Shown here: in pieces, positions 37,476 to 40,188 of the stretch | How the letters are laid out: every line of letters begins with the position of its first letter | How positions within the stretch are numbered: position 1 is the stretch's first letter | Assembly (NCBI GenBank): GCA_030647955.1 | Contig: JAUSIQ010000023.1 | Span: forward strand, 1-40,188 | DNA: 40,188 bases | Direction: 5' to 3' | From: a bacterium | Lineage (GTDB): Bacteria; Patescibacteriota; Minisyncoccia; 2-02-FULL-40-12; IGHO2-12-FULL-4 | The notes under the pieces: model-generated | The model's database searches: none | The model's input: only the letters and a program-made list of their open reading frames with translations | What the model was told of the DNA's origin: nothing | Translations under genes and position numbers: made by a program

Positions 37476-39014
37476 ATGCCAAACAGACCCGTTGCATTAG
37501 TAATTATTGATGGATACGGCCATAGCGAAAATAGAGTTGGAAATGCCATTATTATGGCCAAAAAGCCCAACCTCGACCTTCTCCAACAGCAATACCCCTA
37601 TACCTTTCTCCAGGCCTCTGGACAGGCCGTAGGCCTTGATTGGGGTGAGCCTGGGAACTCGGAAGTAGGTCACTTATCGATCGGAGCAGGGAGAATTGTG
37701 AAGCAATATCTATCCATTATTAACGGGGCTATTAATAATGGCAGTTTTTACCAAAATCCAGTACTGCTTCAGAGCATGCATGGAGCCAAAAACGCGGGCG
37801 GTAAACTACATTTACTCGGCCTACTAACCTCTGGATCTGTTCATGCTTTTTTTAAGCACCTTCTGGCTATAATAGAGATGGCTACCAAGACCAGCGTACC
37901 AGAGGTGTATCTTCATATTTTCACCGATGGTAAAGACTCCGGTCTTAAGGAAGCCCCTGCTCTTTTAGCAAAATTGCGAGATTATATAAAAGATTTCCCG
38001 CAAGTTAAAATTGCCACCATGATTGGACGCAATGCGTCCATGGAAAGGAATAACGACTGGGCTAAAACTCAAATCGCCTATAATCTATTTGTAAATGGAG
38101 AAGGTATGCCCGTTACCGACCTGGACCAACAATTACAGGAATACTATAACCAAGGAATAACCGACGAAGATATTCCTCCCACCGTTTTAGCTAGCTTGCC
38201 CCGTCCTCTGATTACCCCTGGCGATTCCCTGATATTTTTTAACTTCAGAGAAGATAGCATGCGGCAGATTACCCATGCCTTCATGGATGAGAGCTTTGAT
38301 TTTTTTCCTCGGCAAAAACCCTCCGACATCCATGTCGCCACTCTGACGAAATACTTCGATTACGCTCAAGAAAATTTCATCATTCCTCCTCTGCAAGTAA
38401 AGAATAATTTAGCGGAATGGTTGAGCTCAAACGGACTCAAACAGCTTCACATTGCTGAAAGCGAAAAATATGCCCACGTTACCCTCTTCTTTAATGGGCT
38501 AGCGGATAGGGGTTTTGAGGGCGAATCGGATTTCTTTTTAGAATCTCCTCGCGATTTAGTGAGTGCTCCTGAAATGCGCAGCGCCGATATTGCCGATAAG
38601 GTAGTTAATGAGCTACAAAGAGGTTACTTTGATTTCTATGTCATTAACTTCGCCAACGCGGATCTGATCGCGCATTTGGGTAACATTAATCTCGTCTCCA
38701 AGGGAATTGAGAAGGTTGATACGGCCATCGGAGCTATTCATCAAGAGATGCAAAAGCAAAATGGTATCCTCATCATCACGGCCGACCATGGTAATGCCGA
38801 GTCTTTAACTTACAGCCCTACCGGAGAAAGAGAAACAAAGCACAATAGTAGCCCCGTTCCTTTCTTTCTCGTTGTAGAAGAGCATAAAGGTAAGAAATTC
38901 AGTGGCCAAACTACCGGCATCATTTCTGATATTGCCCCCAGTATCTTGGAATTAATGGGAATTACTAAGCCGGTGGAGATGACCGGAAGAAGCTTGCTTT
39001 CCGATTTACAGTAG
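37476..39014 (+). CDS. gpmI: 2,3-bisphosphoglycerate-independent phosphoglycerate mutase
   Basis: 512 aa from the ATG at 37476; the in-frame ATG at 37464 would overlap the -10 box. Alkaline-phosphatase-fold enzyme interconverting 3- and 2-phosphoglycerate with two Mn ions. Marks: ALVIIDGYGHSENRVGNAI, catalytic Ser in PGNSEVGHLSIGAGRIV, HIFTDGKDS, MIGRNASMERNNDWAKTQIA, FNFREDSMRQ, and metal-binding ITADHGNAE and KHNSSPVPF. With gap it covers part of lower glycolysis in this window. Confidence 0.97.
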   Translation: MPNRPVALVIIDGYGHSENRVGNAIIMAKKPNLDLLQQQYPYTFLQASGQAVGLDWGEPGNSEVGHLSIGAGRIVKQYLSIINGAINNGSFYQNPVLLQSMHGAKNAGGKLHLLGLLTSGSVHAFFKHLLAIIEMATKTSVPEVYLHIFTDGKDSGLKEAPALLAKLRDYIKDFPQVKIATMIGRNASMERNNDWAKTQIAYNLFVNGEGMPVTDLDQQLQEYYNQGITDEDIPPTVLASLPRPLITPGDSLIFFNFREDSMRQITHAFMDESFDFFPRQKPSDIHVATLTKYFDYAQENFIIPPLQVKNNLAEWLSSNGLKQLHIAESEKYAHVTLFFNGLADRGFEGESDFFLESPRDLVSAPEMRSADIADKVVNELQRGYFDFYVINFANADLIAHLGNINLVSKGIEKVDTAIGAIHQEMQKQNGILIITADHGNAESLTYSPTGERETKHNSSPVPFFLVVEEHKGKKFSGQTTGIISDIAPSILELMGITKPVEMTGRSLLSDLQ

Positions 39015-39036
39015 CTACACCGTATATCAATCATTG

Positions 39037-40188
39037 TTAGTGTACTATCACTCCCCCACCCAGCATCTCCTGTCCCCGATAGAACACGACTGACTGCCCA
39101 GGAGTAATCGCTCGAATGGGCGTCGTGGCTACTAACTTAAACACTCCTTTTGAAGATCTGGAAATTTTTGCCCCAATCTCTTTGGTACGATAGCGCGCTT
39201 TGATATTAATTTTCCCCGGAAATTTAGGATTATTCCCTACCCAAGAGGTATCACTGATATAAACTTCTCGAGATTCTAAATCCTCTGTGGAGTTAGTGGA
39301 AACATAAACAATATTTTTCTTTAAATCTTTCCCCGTTACATAATATGGTCCTTGGCCGTTGGAAATATTGAGACCGTGCCGCTGGCCGATGGTATAAAAA
39401 TATACGCCCTCGTGCTCTCCAACCACTTCACTATCTTTCAGTAACTTAATTTTACCCGGCTTGGGCTTGATATAGTATTTCAAAAAATCTCGCATATTGA
39501 GCTGCCCAATAAAACACACTCCCTGGCTGTCTTTTTTATCATGATTAGGCAAGCCAAATTTTTTGGCCATCTTGCGGATTTCCGGCTTAGCGTAGTCTCC
39601 CACCGGAAATAGACAGTGCTTTAATTCTTTTTGGGTCAGCGTCCAGAGAAAATACGACTGATCCTTCGCGCTATCGCGCGCAGTATAAAGTTTATAAAGT
39701 TCATCAGGTTTATCAAGTTCTGAAACTTTACGAACCTTAAAAACTTTCAGCTTGCCACTCGTGCGCTTTAAGCGCACGTAGTGCCCGGTCGCAATAAAAT
39801 CCGCACCTTCTGCCAACGCTTTTTTCAAAAAAATCCCAAATTTAATTTCTTTATTACACATCACATCCGGATTCGGAGTGATTCCCTCGCGATAAGCGTC
39901 GATCATGTAATCCCCCACCTTTTCCTTGTACTCTTTGGAAAAATCCCAGGTTTTAAATGGAATACCTAAAGTGCTGGCCGCCGCGAGAGCGTCCTGTCGA
40001 TCTTCCTTCCAATTACAAAACTCTACACCTTTTTTTGGCTGCCATGGCTTAAAAAATACTCCCACCACCTTAAAACCACGCTTCTTTAAAAGCGCCGCCG
40101 CCACAGAGGAATCCACTCCTCCCGACATGGCTACGAAGACCTTTCTTTTAAGAGGGGTATTTGATTGTTTGTGTTTATTCCAAATTCT
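39037..40188 (-). CDS. mnmA: tRNA 2-thiouridylase MnmA (5' end beyond the window)
   Basis: The frame is open to the window edge, with VFVA just before MSGGVDSS, as expected for the first strand, so the true start probably lies past 40188 (363 aa from the ATG at 40128). It thiolates U34 of Lys/Glu/Gln tRNAs. PP-loop SGGVDSS at 2-8; catalytic Cys90 (NPDVMCNKEIKF) and Cys204 (DSQGVCFIG); GHYVRL; FYTIGQRHGL; and C-terminal barrel. Residues about 127-148 are an extra in-frame segment made from the AT-rich repeat. Confidence 0.95.
   Translation of the reverse strand, partial: RIWNKHKQSNTPLKRKVFVAMSGGVDSSVAAALLKKRGFKVVGVFFKPWQPKKGVEFCNWKEDRQDALAAASTLGIPFKTWDFSKEYKEKVGDYMIDAYREGITPNPDVMCNKEIKFGIFLKKALAEGADFIATGHYVRLKRTSGKLKVFKVRKVSELDKPDELYKLYTARDSAKDQSYFLWTLTQKELKHCLFPVGDYAKPEIRKMAKKFGLPNHDKKDSQGVCFIGQLNMRDFLKYYIKPKPGKIKLLKDSEVVGEHEGVYFYTIGQRHGLNISNGQGPYYVTGKDLKKNIVYVSTNSTEDLESREVYISDTSWVGNNPKFPGKINIKARYRTKEIGAKISRSSKGVFKLVATTPIRAITPGQSVVFYRGQEMLGGGVIVH
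39683..39750. repeat. AT-rich repeat sequence inside mnmA
   Basis: GTTTATCAAGTTCT (39708-39721) is identical to the core of the ribosomal-operon repeats, next to further family words (AAAGTTTATAAAGTTCATCA). In frame it encodes the extra residues VFKVRKVSELDKPDELYKLY between GHYVRL and KDQSYFL. Confidence 0.75.

Overview
The window reads as a chromosomal segment of a Candidate Phyla Radiation (Patescibacteria) bacterium using the standard bacterial code, since TGA ends several genes. The lineage call is inference. It rests on ribosomal genes arranged as infA-rpmJ-rpsM-rpsK-rpsD-rpoA-rplQ-rplM-rpsI, an RNA polymerase alpha subunit with no C-terminal domain, a short AlaRS, PEGA and acidic membrane proteins common in that group, and many short lone hypothetical genes. 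No transposase, integrase, CRISPR array or rRNA was seen.

Layout. 1-2.7 kb: surface glycosyltransferases on the minus strand, with two tiny overlapping membrane-peptide ORFs facing them. 2.7-5.3 kb: mreB and a PEGA-domain protein. 5.3-9.7 kb: the ribosomal/rpoA operon, with near-identical AT-rich palindromic repeats in four of its intergenic gaps. 9.7-14.8 kb: an acidic membrane protein, an SPFH-like membrane protein, alaS and a 53-aa membrane protein. 14.8-18.5 kb: a C39-like peptidase, a zinc-ribbon membrane protein (each followed by a copy of the same structured element), an RRM protein with a long folded leader, uppP, a coiled-coil protein and a membrane protein. 18.5-19.7 kb: a CYTH-ATPase fusion. 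19.8-27.7 kb: a beta-glucan locus with a GH6 cellulase facing a five-gene operon (Pro/Thr-linker membrane protein, GH8 cellulase, cellulose-synthase-like GT2, PMT-type glycosyltransferase, GH113/clan-A-like hydrolase). 27.8-32.7 kb: a membrane PH/AlbA_2 fusion, tRNA-His overlapped by a LAGLIDADG endonuclease, tRNA-Arg, a GDPD, tRNA-Pro, a GC-rich small gene, gap and tRNA-Gly. 32.8-35.3 kb: an array of seven short unknown genes in promoter-terminator cassettes. 35.4-40.2 kb: hup, rny, gpmI and mnmA.

Working together. The GH6 and GH113-like enzymes share a ~95-residue accessory module on a Pro/Thr linker. With the BcsA-like synthase and the BcsZ-like GH8 they suggest that the cell makes, trims and perhaps binds a beta-1,4-glucan-type polymer. 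This is the best candidate here for an undescribed system.

Regulation is unusually legible. Several genes have a -10 box 6-8 nt before the start codon, as leaderless mRNAs do. A family of palindromes with conserved ends (TTGAYCCC...GGGRTTGAC) carries the -35 box of the next promoter in its right end. Hairpins lie directly against some start codons.
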